Below are positions 35,065 to 44,800 of a DNA stretch of 64,000 nt, piece by piece. Source of the stretch: Saprospiraceae bacterium. Lineage in GTDB: Bacteria > Bacteroidota > Bacteroidia > Chitinophagales > Saprospiraceae. The stretch is taken from NCBI GenBank assembly GCA_022841745.1, contig JALHQW010000039.1:1-64000 (forward strand), given 5' to 3'. How positions within the stretch are numbered: position 1 is the first letter of the stretch; each line of letters opens with the position of its first letter. The notes below the pieces were generated by a model. The model saw nothing but the letters and a program-made list of their open reading frames with translations, did no database searches and was not told the origin of the DNA. Made by a program: the position numbers and the translations under genes.

Positions 35065-35745
35065 ATGCAAGAACAAAAACAACGAATCTTCAGAAGCCTT
35101 CGGCTCCCCTTCAAGTTCATGGTGATTCTGTGGGGCGTTTTTATGGTGGAGGCATTCGCCAACCTTGATTTTGGTGCTTATGGGGTCTATCCACGGGAGG
35201 TGTTCGGGCTGAGGGGGATCCTATTTGCCCCAGTCATCCACGACGATTTCAGGCACTTGCTCTCCAATTCTGCCCCGGTCTTCGTGCTTTCTTCCATCAT
35301 CATGTACTTCTACCGCAGGGTGGCCGTGCGCAGCATGATCATGATTTATTTGCTTACGGGCTTTGCGGTTTGGCTCTTTGCCCGCAATGTATTCCATATC
35401 GGTGCCAGCGGGGTGGTCTATGGCCTGCTGAGTTTCGTGTTCTGGAGCGGCATTTTTAGGCGAAGCCTCAAGTCAATCATCCTTGCACTCATCGTGACGG
35501 TACTTTATAGCGGCTATCTTGGCGGCATCCTGCCCAACCAAGAAGGGATTTCCTGGGAGAGCCACCTGCTCGGCGCCCTGGTGGGCGTGTTCACCGCCTA
35601 TTGGTACAAAGAAGAAATAGAGGCCGACGAGCACCCACAGCCCCCATCATGGGAGGGCGAGAACAATGAAGCCTCCTATTTCCTGGACCGGGACGTGTTC
35701 GACAAGACTCGTACAGAACGGGAGATGGATGCCGGTGAACGATGA
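35065..35745 (+). CDS. Rhomboid family intramembrane serine protease
   Basis: 226 residues, six membrane helices. Catalytic Ser115 in GASG (113-116) and His167 in SWESHLLGALVG; HDDFRHLLSNS at 59-69 is the HxxxHxxxN-like loop of rhomboids (His, His, Asn spaced similarly). Cleaves membrane-protein segments; substrate unknown. ATG 35065 begins MQEQKQRIFRSL; the frame upstream to 34972 is less likely. The acidic cytosolic tail from 185 on is variable in the family. Confidence 0.9.
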   Translation: MQEQKQRIFRSLRLPFKFMVILWGVFMVEAFANLDFGAYGVYPREVFGLRGILFAPVIHDDFRHLLSNSAPVFVLSSIIMYFYRRVAVRSMIMIYLLTGFAVWLFARNVFHIGASGVVYGLLSFVFWSGIFRRSLKSIILALIVTVLYSGYLGGILPNQEGISWESHLLGALVGVFTAYWYKEEIEADEHPQPPSWEGENNEASYFLDRDVFDKTRTEREMDAGER

Positions 35746-35809
35746 ACGGCTTACGGCGGACGACGGCTTAGGTTGACGATGTGGGATGATTGGGGGATTT
35801 TTTCTTTTC

Positions 35810-35840
35810 TTGCAAATTGCGGGGTACTCGCTTATCTTTG
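35810..35840 (+). promoter_or_regulatory. Candidate promoter TTG-N20-TATCTTTG
   Basis: TTG at 35810-35812 and TATCTTTG at 35833-35840, spacing 20, a good match to the Bacteroidetes sigma consensus. It ends only 7 bp before the first start codon of the following gene, so the transcript may be leaderless or the start is further in. Confidence 0.5.
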
Positions 35841-35847
35841 AAATCTA

Positions 35848-36801
35848 TTGGCATTGGGATTTGCCCAATACCAATGGATTTTAATCAAAGCCCATTATCC
35901 AGTGCCTTCGCAAAGCCCGCACAATGACGCTGCCGAGCAGCTTTATCGCCTTGTGGTCGAGTACGACCGCCGGGGCGACGTGTACAATGCGGTGAAGCTC
36001 TGCAAGCGCCTTGCCCGCATGGCTCCCGACTGGTCAGTGCCCTTTGCCTTCCTCTGCCGCACCTACCGCTCCCGCATGGAGTGGAAACCCACCCTGTATT
36101 ATTGTATGAGGGCCGTGGAGCACAATGCTTTCGATGAAAACCTATGGGAAACGCTCGGCATCGCCGCCACTGCCCTTGGCGAATGGGAAACCGCCCGCTA
36201 TGCATGGAACCAATTAGGCTACCATTTCAAGCCCTCGGCGATGGCCATTGACCTCGACCTTGGCATCATTCCGCTCCGATTGAACCCGGCCACGCAGCCC
36301 GAAGTGGTGGCAGCCAGGAGGGTTGATCCCGTCCGGGCCATCATTGAGAGCATTCCGCAACCTTCGTCCGGTAGGCGTTATGGCGATTTGGTTTTGGTGG
36401 AGAACAAACCGAACCAAGCCGGGGCAAGTGTGCAGTTTTATCAACAGCGAAGGGTACTGCCGCTCCATGACGAACTGCAATTGCTGAAATCCTCGAACTG
36501 GCATACCTATTCCGTGATGCTTTTTACGGACACGGCTGCCGATGTGGATGTCCTGGCCAATCTCTGCCTTAGTGCCAACCTCGGCTTCGACAACTGGTCG
36601 AATGCCACCCGGTTTTTCCAGCCCAACCTGCACCGGAACGTGGCCGAGTATTTTGACCATGCTATTTTTGGGAAAATGGAAAGGGAGGTTTACTTGGTGG
36701 CGATGGCAGCCAGGCAACAAATGGAAATAGAAAAAGCCTTGAGCACTTGGCGTGTAATTACCTTGAAAGAACATGGCCGGGTGGAACAATTGACCATTTG
36801 A
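35848..36801 (+). CDS. TPR-like hypothetical protein
   Basis: About 317 residues. Residues 25-130 contain helical repeat pairs (NDAAEQLYRLVVEYDRRGDVYNAVKLCKRLA, WETLGIAATALGEWETARYAWNQLGY) typical of TPR adaptors; the rest (RLNPATQPEVV, LLKSSNWHTYSVMLFTDTAADVD) is alpha/beta and not recognised. No signal peptide. The start is uncertain: TTG 35848 is the first codon, no ATG is in frame before about residue 55, and an out-of-frame ATG sits at 35874. The promoter-like box just upstream supports a start near 35848. Confidence 0.6.
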   Translation: MALGFAQYQWILIKAHYPVPSQSPHNDAAEQLYRLVVEYDRRGDVYNAVKLCKRLARMAPDWSVPFAFLCRTYRSRMEWKPTLYYCMRAVEHNAFDENLWETLGIAATALGEWETARYAWNQLGYHFKPSAMAIDLDLGIIPLRLNPATQPEVVAARRVDPVRAIIESIPQPSSGRRYGDLVLVENKPNQAGASVQFYQQRRVLPLHDELQLLKSSNWHTYSVMLFTDTAADVDVLANLCLSANLGFDNWSNATRFFQPNLHRNVAEYFDHAIFGKMEREVYLVAMAARQQMEIEKALSTWRVITLKEHGRVEQLTI

Positions 36802-36812
36802 CGATTGGCTGT

Positions 36813-37055
36813 TCAACCCTGCCGCCTGAGTTGTTTGACCAGCCCAACTAAGCTCGCCCCCGTCCACACCGCTTCCAGCACTACAAACGGTACCGAACCA
36901 ATCAACCAAGCGCCCACCGTGGCCAATGCGCCGCCAAGGAGGTTGAGCAGCCAGTAGGCAAGGCTTTGCTGTGCAATGATTTTGGAGGACGAGCCGATGA
37001 ACGCCAGCAGCAATAGGCTGACACCGAAGGTGCTGATTAAGGTGGCGTGGCTCAT
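36813..37055 (-). CDS. CBU_0592-like small membrane protein
   Basis: 80 residues, three membrane helices (STFGVSLLLLAFIG, YWLLNLLGGALATVGAWLIG, VPFVVLEAVWTGASLVGL). The NLLGG-x-L-x-x-x-GAW and PF-x-x-LEAVW pattern matches the CBU_0592 family of unknown function. ATG 37055 removes a leader encoded by repetitive DNA. Confidence 0.75.
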   Translation of the reverse strand: MSHATLISTFGVSLLLLAFIGSSSKIIAQQSLAYWLLNLLGGALATVGAWLIGSVPFVVLEAVWTGASLVGLVKQLRRQG

Positions 37056-37122
37056 GGCTAGGAAATTGAGAAATTGGGAAATTGAGAAATTTCGGAACTC
37101 CAAATTTCTCAATTTCTCAATT
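37056..37122. repeat. Self-complementary word array (GAAATTGAGAAATTG / CAATTTCTCAATTTC)
   Basis: GAAATTGAGAAATTGGGAAATT words are followed, after CGGAACTCC, by the complementary TTTCTCAATTTCTCAATTTC words. Fills the gap between the RidA stop and the CBU_0592-like start. Confidence 0.8.
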
Positions 37123-37647
37123 TCACTTCTGCGGCACCGCCGCAATCACGGAGATTTCAACGTTGACGAACTTGGGCAGGTTGGCCACTTCCACCGTCTC
37201 CCGTGCAGGTGCCCAAGTAGGGTCGAAGTACTCGGCATACACAGCATTGATGCGGGCAAACTGGTGCATGTCCTTGATGAAGACACTGGCTTTCAGCACG
37301 TCTTTATAGGTGCATCCCGCTGCTTCGAGGATAGCGCCAACGTTTTTCAAGACCCTGTGGGTTTCCTCCTCCAAGCTGCCCTGCACCAACTCACCAGTAG
37401 CTGGGTCAATGGCGATCTGGCCAGAGGCGTAAAGGATACCGTTGTAAATCGTGGCTTGGTTGTACGGGCCGATGGCACCGGGTGCGTTGGAGGTGGAGAT
37501 GATTTGCTTCACGGTCTGCTGATTTTTAGCATTGGAAAACGGTTTGCCCTGCCCGCAAGCGGCGCAAAAGGCAAACGCCCAAAAACAGAGAAAGCCCCAT
37601 TTCCATCTTTCGGTGGAACGGAGCTTTGTAGATTTTAGCTGCTTCAC
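37123..37647 (-). CDS. RidA family protein carried as a lipoprotein
   Basis: 174 residues. The C-terminal 125 residues are a complete RidA/YjgF domain: GPYNQATIYNGILYASGQIA, LKNVGAILEAAGCTYKDVLKASVFI, and the catalytic Arg in APARETVEV. Classical RidA hydrolyses reactive enamines/imines in the cytosol. Here a basic N-terminus, a hydrophobic stretch (GFLCFWAFAF) and CAAC suggest a lipoprotein signal, so the enzyme would sit in the envelope. The start is GTG 37647; no ATG is available before the RidA domain. Confidence 0.82.
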   Translation of the reverse strand: MKQLKSTKLRSTERWKWGFLCFWAFAFCAACGQGKPFSNAKNQQTVKQIISTSNAPGAIGPYNQATIYNGILYASGQIAIDPATGELVQGSLEEETHRVLKNVGAILEAAGCTYKDVLKASVFIKDMHQFARINAVYAEYFDPTWAPARETVEVANLPKFVNVEISVIAAVPQK

Positions 37648-37654
37648 GGTCGGT

Positions 37655-37727
37655 GAGTGGTGATTAGTAACTCGTGATTGGTGGCTTGGGCTTTCGCCAA
37701 ATCACCAATCACTGTTCACCAATCACT
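37655..37727. repeat. Self-complementary word array (GTGATTGGTG / CACCAATCAC)
   Basis: TGGTGATTAGTAACTCGTGATTGGTG words, a GGGCTTTCGCC turn, then CACCAATCACTGTTCACCAATCAC words. The rpmF stop codon (37726-37728) lies at its end. Confidence 0.8.
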
Positions 37728-37923
37728 ATTCAGTCTCCTCTTTTGCCTTCACCAAAATCTTGCCCTTGTAGCGCATGTTGCCCTCGCTGTCAGTATAAGC
37801 GTGGTGGAAAACATGGGCCTCACCAGTGGCTTGGCACTTGGCAATGGTGGGTATGGCAGCCCGGTCGTGTGCACGGCGGGTACGGGTACGCTCCTTTGAA
37901 TGTTTATTTCTAGGATTTGGCAT
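37726..37923 (-). CDS. rpmF: 50S ribosomal protein L32
   Basis: 65 residues. N-terminus MPNPRNKHSKERTRTRRAHD is the L32 signature; the rest is conserved. Only one Cys remains, so this is a zinc-independent form. Preceded by the DUF177 (YceD) gene, the common arrangement in bacteria; YceD is linked to rRNA processing and L32 production. Confidence 0.95.
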   Translation of the reverse strand: MPNPRNKHSKERTRTRRAHDRAAIPTIAKCQATGEAHVFHHAYTDSEGNMRYKGKILVKAKEETE

Positions 37924-37982
37924 CGCTGTATGTATTTAGTGGCATTGGCGTTGAACAAAGGTTCATTGCCCTGCCAGTTTGA

Positions 37983-38507
37983 TCAATTATCGTTTTGTAG
38001 CCCCTTCAGTTGGTCCCAAATCGAGGCACTGCTGTCAATTTCTGGTGCATCGGCTGCTTGGTGGTTTTGAAGGAACTTCATCATTTCGGGGTCACATTCC
38101 TCATCGGCATCATCATGGGTCTTGACGATTGGCACAGCGAGGACGATGAACTCGTAGATGTACTTCGCCACGTTGAGCCTTTCGGTGCCCTTGAGGATGT
38201 AGATGATGTCGGCTTCCTCCCATTCCTTTTCATCGAACTTGACGAGGAGCAACTCCTCGTCTTCGATGGGCAGCTCGAACTCCTCCAAGCAGCGGTCGCA
38301 AGTAGTGTGTACCGTACCTTGTATTTCAAAGGTCATGGTGTACATGTCGGTACGCTTGTCGAAGATGAAGTGAACTGCCACCTTGCCGTCCTTTATGGGC
38401 GACTCGGGGAAGCACTGGAAAAACGCCCCGTCTATAGCAAAATCGTACTCGTGAGGGCCGTTTTGCAACCCCGAAACCGGGATGGTGAAATGCGCTAAAG
38501 CATCCAT
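37983..38507 (-). CDS. DUF177 (YceD) family protein
   Basis: 174 residues, cytosolic, acidic. The CDRCLEEF motif (CxxC, residues about 68-75) and the flanking LPIEDEELLLVKFDE are typical of YceD/DUF177, which sits before rpmF and is needed for 23S rRNA maturation in some bacteria. Acidic tail near SASIWDQLKGLQ. ATG 38507 begins MDALAHFTIP. Confidence 0.9.
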   Translation of the reverse strand: MDALAHFTIPVSGLQNGPHEYDFAIDGAFFQCFPESPIKDGKVAVHFIFDKRTDMYTMTFEIQGTVHTTCDRCLEEFELPIEDEELLLVKFDEKEWEEADIIYILKGTERLNVAKYIYEFIVLAVPIVKTHDDADEECDPEMMKFLQNHQAADAPEIDSSASIWDQLKGLQNDN

Positions 38508-38533
38508 TTTAAAGAACTTTTTGAAAAGGAGCG

Positions 38534-38541
38534 CAAAGATA
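38534..38541 (-). promoter_or_regulatory. Candidate -7 box TATCTTTG for yceD-rpmF
   Basis: Consensus TAnnTTTG on the minus strand 26 bp upstream of the DUF177 ATG. No clear -33 box. Confidence 0.45.
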
Positions 38542-38855
38542 GGGTTCTCCGTTGAAAAAAATAAAAGGAAGGGTTATTATTTTTTTGGTAGGAACTGTAC
38601 CGCTTTTGCATGGAATATTTCGGAGTTGTTCATAACAAGTTGTTGACAAGGAATGCTTGGCCTTTTGTTGGCACGATGGTTGTAAAAGCGCCAATATAAA
38701 TCCTTCCCCCTCCCTTTCGCTCCATTTCATGGGCAAATTTTTGTTTTCATCAAGAATGAAGCTCCCAAACTTCACTATGATACAATCCTACATAGTTTAC
38801 AATCGAATTACTCAATTTTTCCACTTCCCCCCTTTGGATTGCTAATCAATCAAGC
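38542..38855. other. Divergent intergenic region before the giant adhesin cluster
   Basis: About 310 bp without a credible gene. A/T-rich near the adhesin start; it should hold the promoter of the 2369-residue gene, but no convincing TAnnTTTG box is seen on the plus strand. Confidence 0.45.
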
Positions 38856-41800
38856 ATGTTTGCTGCATATTTCCTTTTGGCGATGACACCAGTGGTGTGT
38901 GGCGGTATTTTGTACGCTACCTCCTGTGGCTGCACAAAATATTGTGCAAGGCTGGGTGATTGGTTGGTGGCCATAACATTGAGGGCCAAGCCTACATTTG
39001 CTTGTGTTCAAAGGAAGTTGTTTTCGTTGCCCAAAGCGGTAAATCCGTTGCTTGCCCTATGCCTATGCTTTTGGAGCCTCGGGCTTACAAACGCTTCGAC
39101 CGTCGAGCACCCTGAATCCCTTTCCGAAAAAAAACCCACTTTAAACTGGCCGAAAAGTGACCCCGTATCACCGTTCATGCCGTTCAGTAATGCCGTCGGC
39201 GACCTGCGCATCAAAGTCGTGACGGCCTACAACCTCATCGTGGACTCCAACGTCGAGTCCCCTTCCACGTATGCCCCAGAGGCCTTCCATGCTACCGTCC
39301 AATTTTGCAACGATGGCACCGACACCCTCTGGAACGTGTTCATGAACATTGGCGATTTCGCCAACAACACGCCCGGCATCTACCCCGAAAGGACGCACCC
39401 TGGCCTGACGGGCAATTTCTCATTCAACCATGTTGGCGGCACCGCCGATGCGTCCCGGTACATCCGGTTCATAGCGCCGGGCGAGTGCTTCACGCAATAC
39501 TGGCTGCTCGGCTACCCAAGGCTGGACGACAACGGTAACTCAGTGACCCAGGCCACCCGATTGACAGAGGACGACCTTTGGCTCAATTTCGATGTCTGGG
39601 CAACGGCTGACGACAACGGCACCCCCGTTGCCGCCAACGAAACCCAGACCATGTACATGCGGAACGAGATTTCCGCTATGGCAAACAAGATATGGCCCAA
39701 TGGGGATAACAAGGTGCCTGAGGAGTACCGCCAGGCCATCTTGGAATCGCTCGGCTGGGACGTAGCAACACCTAGCGGGGACTCCATTACTTATGTCGGC
39801 GAGTCGTTTGCCCTGCAAGGCATCTGGTACGACCTCGGCAACGTGGGTGCTGGCTTCGATAACAATGGCGACCTGATACCTGACCGCAATGCCTGGATGC
39901 AGCCTGTGGGCGACCCCGGCACTTTCGACCCAAACTGCTACCGACTTTTGGGCACTTTTGGCTTGGTGATTGTGAAGCTGAATGACGGCACAGAAATGCT
40001 CATCCCGTTCGAAGACCAGCTCTATTTTGAAAACCTGCCCGGCAACAATACCGGGGCGGTTGGTCTCGTGTTCTACCGATTTGCCGCCTTGGACGGACCT
40101 TGCTTGAGCAACCTGTCTCCATACCAAGAGGTGGCATCTGGCTACGACAACGAAAAATTCAACGGCGACTACGGAACATCGATGCCGCTGGCAATCAGCC
40201 GCACCCCAGCGATGTCCTTCACGAAAAATTCTTCGCCCACCTTGTTAAGCCCCATCCTGCCGGATACGCTCAATTATGAAATAACAATTCTGAACTCAGG
40301 CCCGGTGGCGGTCGGGGCACCTGCACTGGGCATCCCCTTGATGATAGAAGACACCATCCCTGCCGGAACGAACTTCATCATTGGCAGCGCCACCGAAAAC
40401 AACAGTTTGCCTGCTGGGGTAAGTGGATACACCATCCTGTACAGTACAGATGGTGGCGATACTTGGACGGCTACCGAGCCTGCTCCGGGTAGCGTTACCA
40501 AAATACGCTGGATGCTTGACAGCCCATTACAGCCGGGCGCTTCTGGTACGGTTCGGTTTAGGGTGGTGGTACCCGGTACCTACAACATGCCCTTTGTTTG
40601 CAATAGTGCTAGTGCGAGTATTGGCGGTGGCAGCCCATTTGCCGAAGCGCAAGACTGCTCGCAATTGTCCGGCCCCAACAGTATTGGCGACATTGTATGG
40701 GAAGATGATGGCGGCACTACCGGCACCAGCGCAAATGGCGTCAAGGACGGCAACGAGGCTGGCATGAACGGCATCTTCATCACTTTGTATTATGACGCCG
40801 ATGGTAATGGGGAACTGGACGACAGCGACCCGCTTTGGGGAAGGGACACCACCAATGCTTCGGGTGCCTATTTGTTCAGCAACCTGCCCGACGGGCATTT
40901 TATCGTAAAAGTTGATGAGGCAGCTGTGAAAACAAGCTTGGCCTACACGGGCTGGACGGCCACGACGCCGATTACTTTTTCGGTTGGTCTTGATACGCTC
41001 GGCAGTAGCTCATCCGCAATCAGTTTTTTGGATGCCGACTTTGGTTTCGTGCCGGCCTTAGAACTTGTCAAGACTTTGGATGGCACTTCGCCTATTTATG
41101 AGGGCAATACAGTCACCTATCAAATCGTACTGAAAAACAACAGTTACAATGCCAACACCACTGGCGTAACTGGCGAAACCTCCGAAGTGCTTTGGGGAAC
41201 TACCCATTTCCGAGAAAATGCATACAGCGCAGGTAGCGCTTTTTACACTCCTGCTACGGGCAGCAATATAACGGGTGAACCTGACGGCTCGGAGGCTATC
41301 AGTGTAACACCTTGGAAATACTCGACCAACACCAATGACTTTGACTGGGTTTATGCATTCCCGGTGACGCCTTGTGGCACCTTGACAAAGGTAGAACTCG
41401 CCCTTTCCATGCGGTTGGACAACCCGGTTATCGTCAACGACTATTTGCGAGTAGTGATGAAAGACCAAACGGGCGGCAATGTGGAGTTTGACCAAAACCT
41501 TTTCCAAACGAATGCGGCTGGGCTAAACGCCTATGCTGGCGCCACGGCCTCCACCTATTTCGTGGATATTTCCACAGCAACCAACGCATTGAACTGGGCC
41601 TTCTGGGATGGCAACACCGCCAACACAGAGGGCCGTATCGGGGTTTCGCCCTTGAAAATAAGCAACGGAGATACTTGGGATGGCGCCACACTTTACCTCG
41701 ATGCCATCGGCGTCCGCTTTACCACGGATGATACTGGCTGCTATCCCCCTGTCTTTACGGATGGGGATTTTGGGCCTGGTGCCACCACCATTGACTCCCT

Positions 41801-44800
41801 GCCGCTTGTGGATACTTATGACCCTACCAAACTTCAGTATATCTCGGCATCGGTATCGCCCAGCAGCACCACCCCCGCTGGCACCCTCACTTGGAACGAC
41901 CTCGGCCCGCTCTACGCAGGGCAGACCGATACCCTGACCGTTAACTTCAAGGCACTGCAGCCGACCAATTTGGTCAGCGGCGACACCACGAACAACGTTG
42001 TTAACGCCAACGAGGCAACTTTCCTCGACGGCACCCCCACCAATGACGCCACCGACACTGCCGGGGTGCGCATCCTGCGGAGCGGCAGCATAGCTGGCTT
42101 CGTCTGGAGCGACCTCCCCACTGCCAACGGCTGGCAGGGCACGAATGGCTACCAATTGGGCGAGCCTTTCATACCCAATGTGGCTGTCGTTCTTTTGTCC
42201 TGTACCACCGTGGCGAGCAACGGCAACTGTACTGGCACATTGACTTCCCTTGACACTGTATATACTTCAGCCAGTGGCGCTTACCTTTTTGAAGGACTTG
42301 TGCCAAACCTGCATTATCGGGTTCAAGTGTTGAACACCTCCATACCTGGCACGGTCACACAATCGGGCGACCCCGACGACGACCCCAACAATGGCGCTGG
42401 CAACGGCGGCCTTTGCGGCTCAGGTGGTGGCAACGTGCCCTGTAACAACCTTTGGAACAACGACAACAGCTGGTTCGAAATCGGTGTGGACACCTGGGGC
42501 GGCAATTCTTGGGATATCACCAAAATCAATTTCGGCTACGCCGTGCAGCCGTCGCTTTTCGGAAACGTATGGGAAGATATTGATGGAGATGGAGTGCAAG
42601 AAACGGGTGAGGAAGGAATGTCCGGCGTGACCGTTGAACTCAGGAGAAGTTCCTGTACCGCTGGGGTCAATTGCCCCACTACTACCACCGATGCCGATGG
42701 GAATTATAAGTTCACTGGCCTGACCGCTGGAACTGCCTATACCTTGGTGGTAATATCCAGCACCTTGCCAGCTGGCAGTACTTGGACTGAAACTGCCGAA
42801 ACGGATGGGAGCATCAACAACAGCATCAGTGTGACGCTTACGGCTGGCCAAGTTTCCGGTTCGCACAATTTTGGCTGGACCTCCACCGGCACAGCATCGC
42901 TCGGCGATAAGCTCTACTACGATATTGACGGCGACGGCACCCAAGATGCTAACGAGGAAGGCATACCTAGCGTGTTAGTCAACCTTTACTCCGACCTGAA
43001 CGGCAATGGCATTTACGACAGCGGGACGGACGCCTTCGTGGCCTCCACCAGCACAAATGCCAGCGGCACCTACCTGTTTTCCAACTTGCCCGCAGGAGAT
43101 TATGTAGTGGTAGTGAACGAAAACGACGACGACATGCCGCCCTCCTTCCTCCAAACCGCCGACCCCGACGAGGCGGGCATTTGCGCCTCCTGCGATGGCG
43201 AAGGCACATCCACTTTAACGACTGGAGCTGACCTGACCCTTGATTTTGGTTACCAGCCCGTTGGCACAGCCACCATTGGCGACGGCGTCTGGTATGATGC
43301 CAACGGCGACGGGACGCAGTCTGGCGTGCTAGAGGATGGATTCCCCAATATTACCCTTCAGCTTTGGGCCGACCTGAACGGCGACGGCACCTACGTGCTG
43401 ATTGCAACAACCGTGACCAATGCCAGCGGAAATTATAGCTTCACCGACCTGCCTGATGGCAGTTTCCAAATTATCGTGGACAGCACGGATACCGACCTTC
43501 CCACCGACGGGGCGGGCAACACCGTCTCCCCAACGACCAGCACTGCCTTGGACATTGTCATCGCAAACGGCGAGGTGGCCAGCATCGAGGGCAGCGCCTG
43601 CACGGATTGCAACCTTGACCTCGATTTTGGCTTCGTAAAACTGGCCTCCGTGGGCGATTACCTGTTCTGGGATGCCGACCAAGACGGTCAGCAGGACTGG
43701 AACGAGATGGGCATGGCCAACGTCACGGTCTATCTTTTCGATGAAAACAATGTGTTGATTGACTCCACCGTTACCAGCGACGGATCCGCTGGCGATCCCG
43801 TTGGGTACTACAGCTTCAACAACCTCCAGCCCAGCGACTATACCATCAAGGTGAACACCGCCGACCCCGACCTTGGTGGGGCCAGCCTAATGGCCGACCC
43901 AAGCGCCGATGGTGTGCCCTGCTCTGACCCGACTGCCCTGGATTGCGACGACGAGTTTTCCTTTTCGTTGCAATACGGCTCCGTGTTCGCCGGGGTGGAC
44001 TTTGGCTACGTCCCGCCCGGCGTCATCGGCGACTTCATTTGGCTCGATATGGACAACGATGGCATTCAGGATACTGGCGAACTCGGTATTGGCGATGTTT
44101 TGGTGAAAATCACCAACCTGACCGCCGTCACCATCAATGGTGTGCCTTATGCCGTAGGTGCTTATATGGACACCGTTTACACTGATTACGATGGCTACTT
44201 TGTGTTCAGCAACCTGCCCAACGGCACTTGGTCGGTGGAAGCACAGCCCAGCGGCACCTACTCGCCCACTTATGATGCCGACGGCGGTCTTGACAACGAG
44301 ACGACGGTCGTCATTGCCAACGGCACCGTGACCAGCACAGGCAACGCTTTTTGCGCAGCACCTGATTGTTCGCTCAACCTCGATTTTGGTTTGAAACTGA
44401 GCGGCAGCTTCACCCTTAGCGGCAATATCTGCGTGGACGACGGCAGTGGCGACGGCACTTGCTCCACTGGGGGCGAGTCGCAGTTGGAAGGCATCCCGGT
44501 TTATATCTATAACGACAACGGCGACTACCTCGGCTTTGTCTATACCAATGCGACTGGGCAATACACCTTTAGCGGGCTGCCTGCCGATGGCTACCTGATA
44601 GCGGTCGGCACTGCGCTCACGCCCTTCGACCTGATGGCCCTGACGACAACCGCCGACGACACCCCGGCCACGTCCATTGCCACCAACCCCGCTTCGGTGG
44701 TGCAAACGGTACCACTGACCGGCAACGTGAATGGCGTGGACTTCGCCTTTGAGTTTGTAGTGGAAATGGACTTTGGTGACTTGCCGACAGGCTACCCGAC

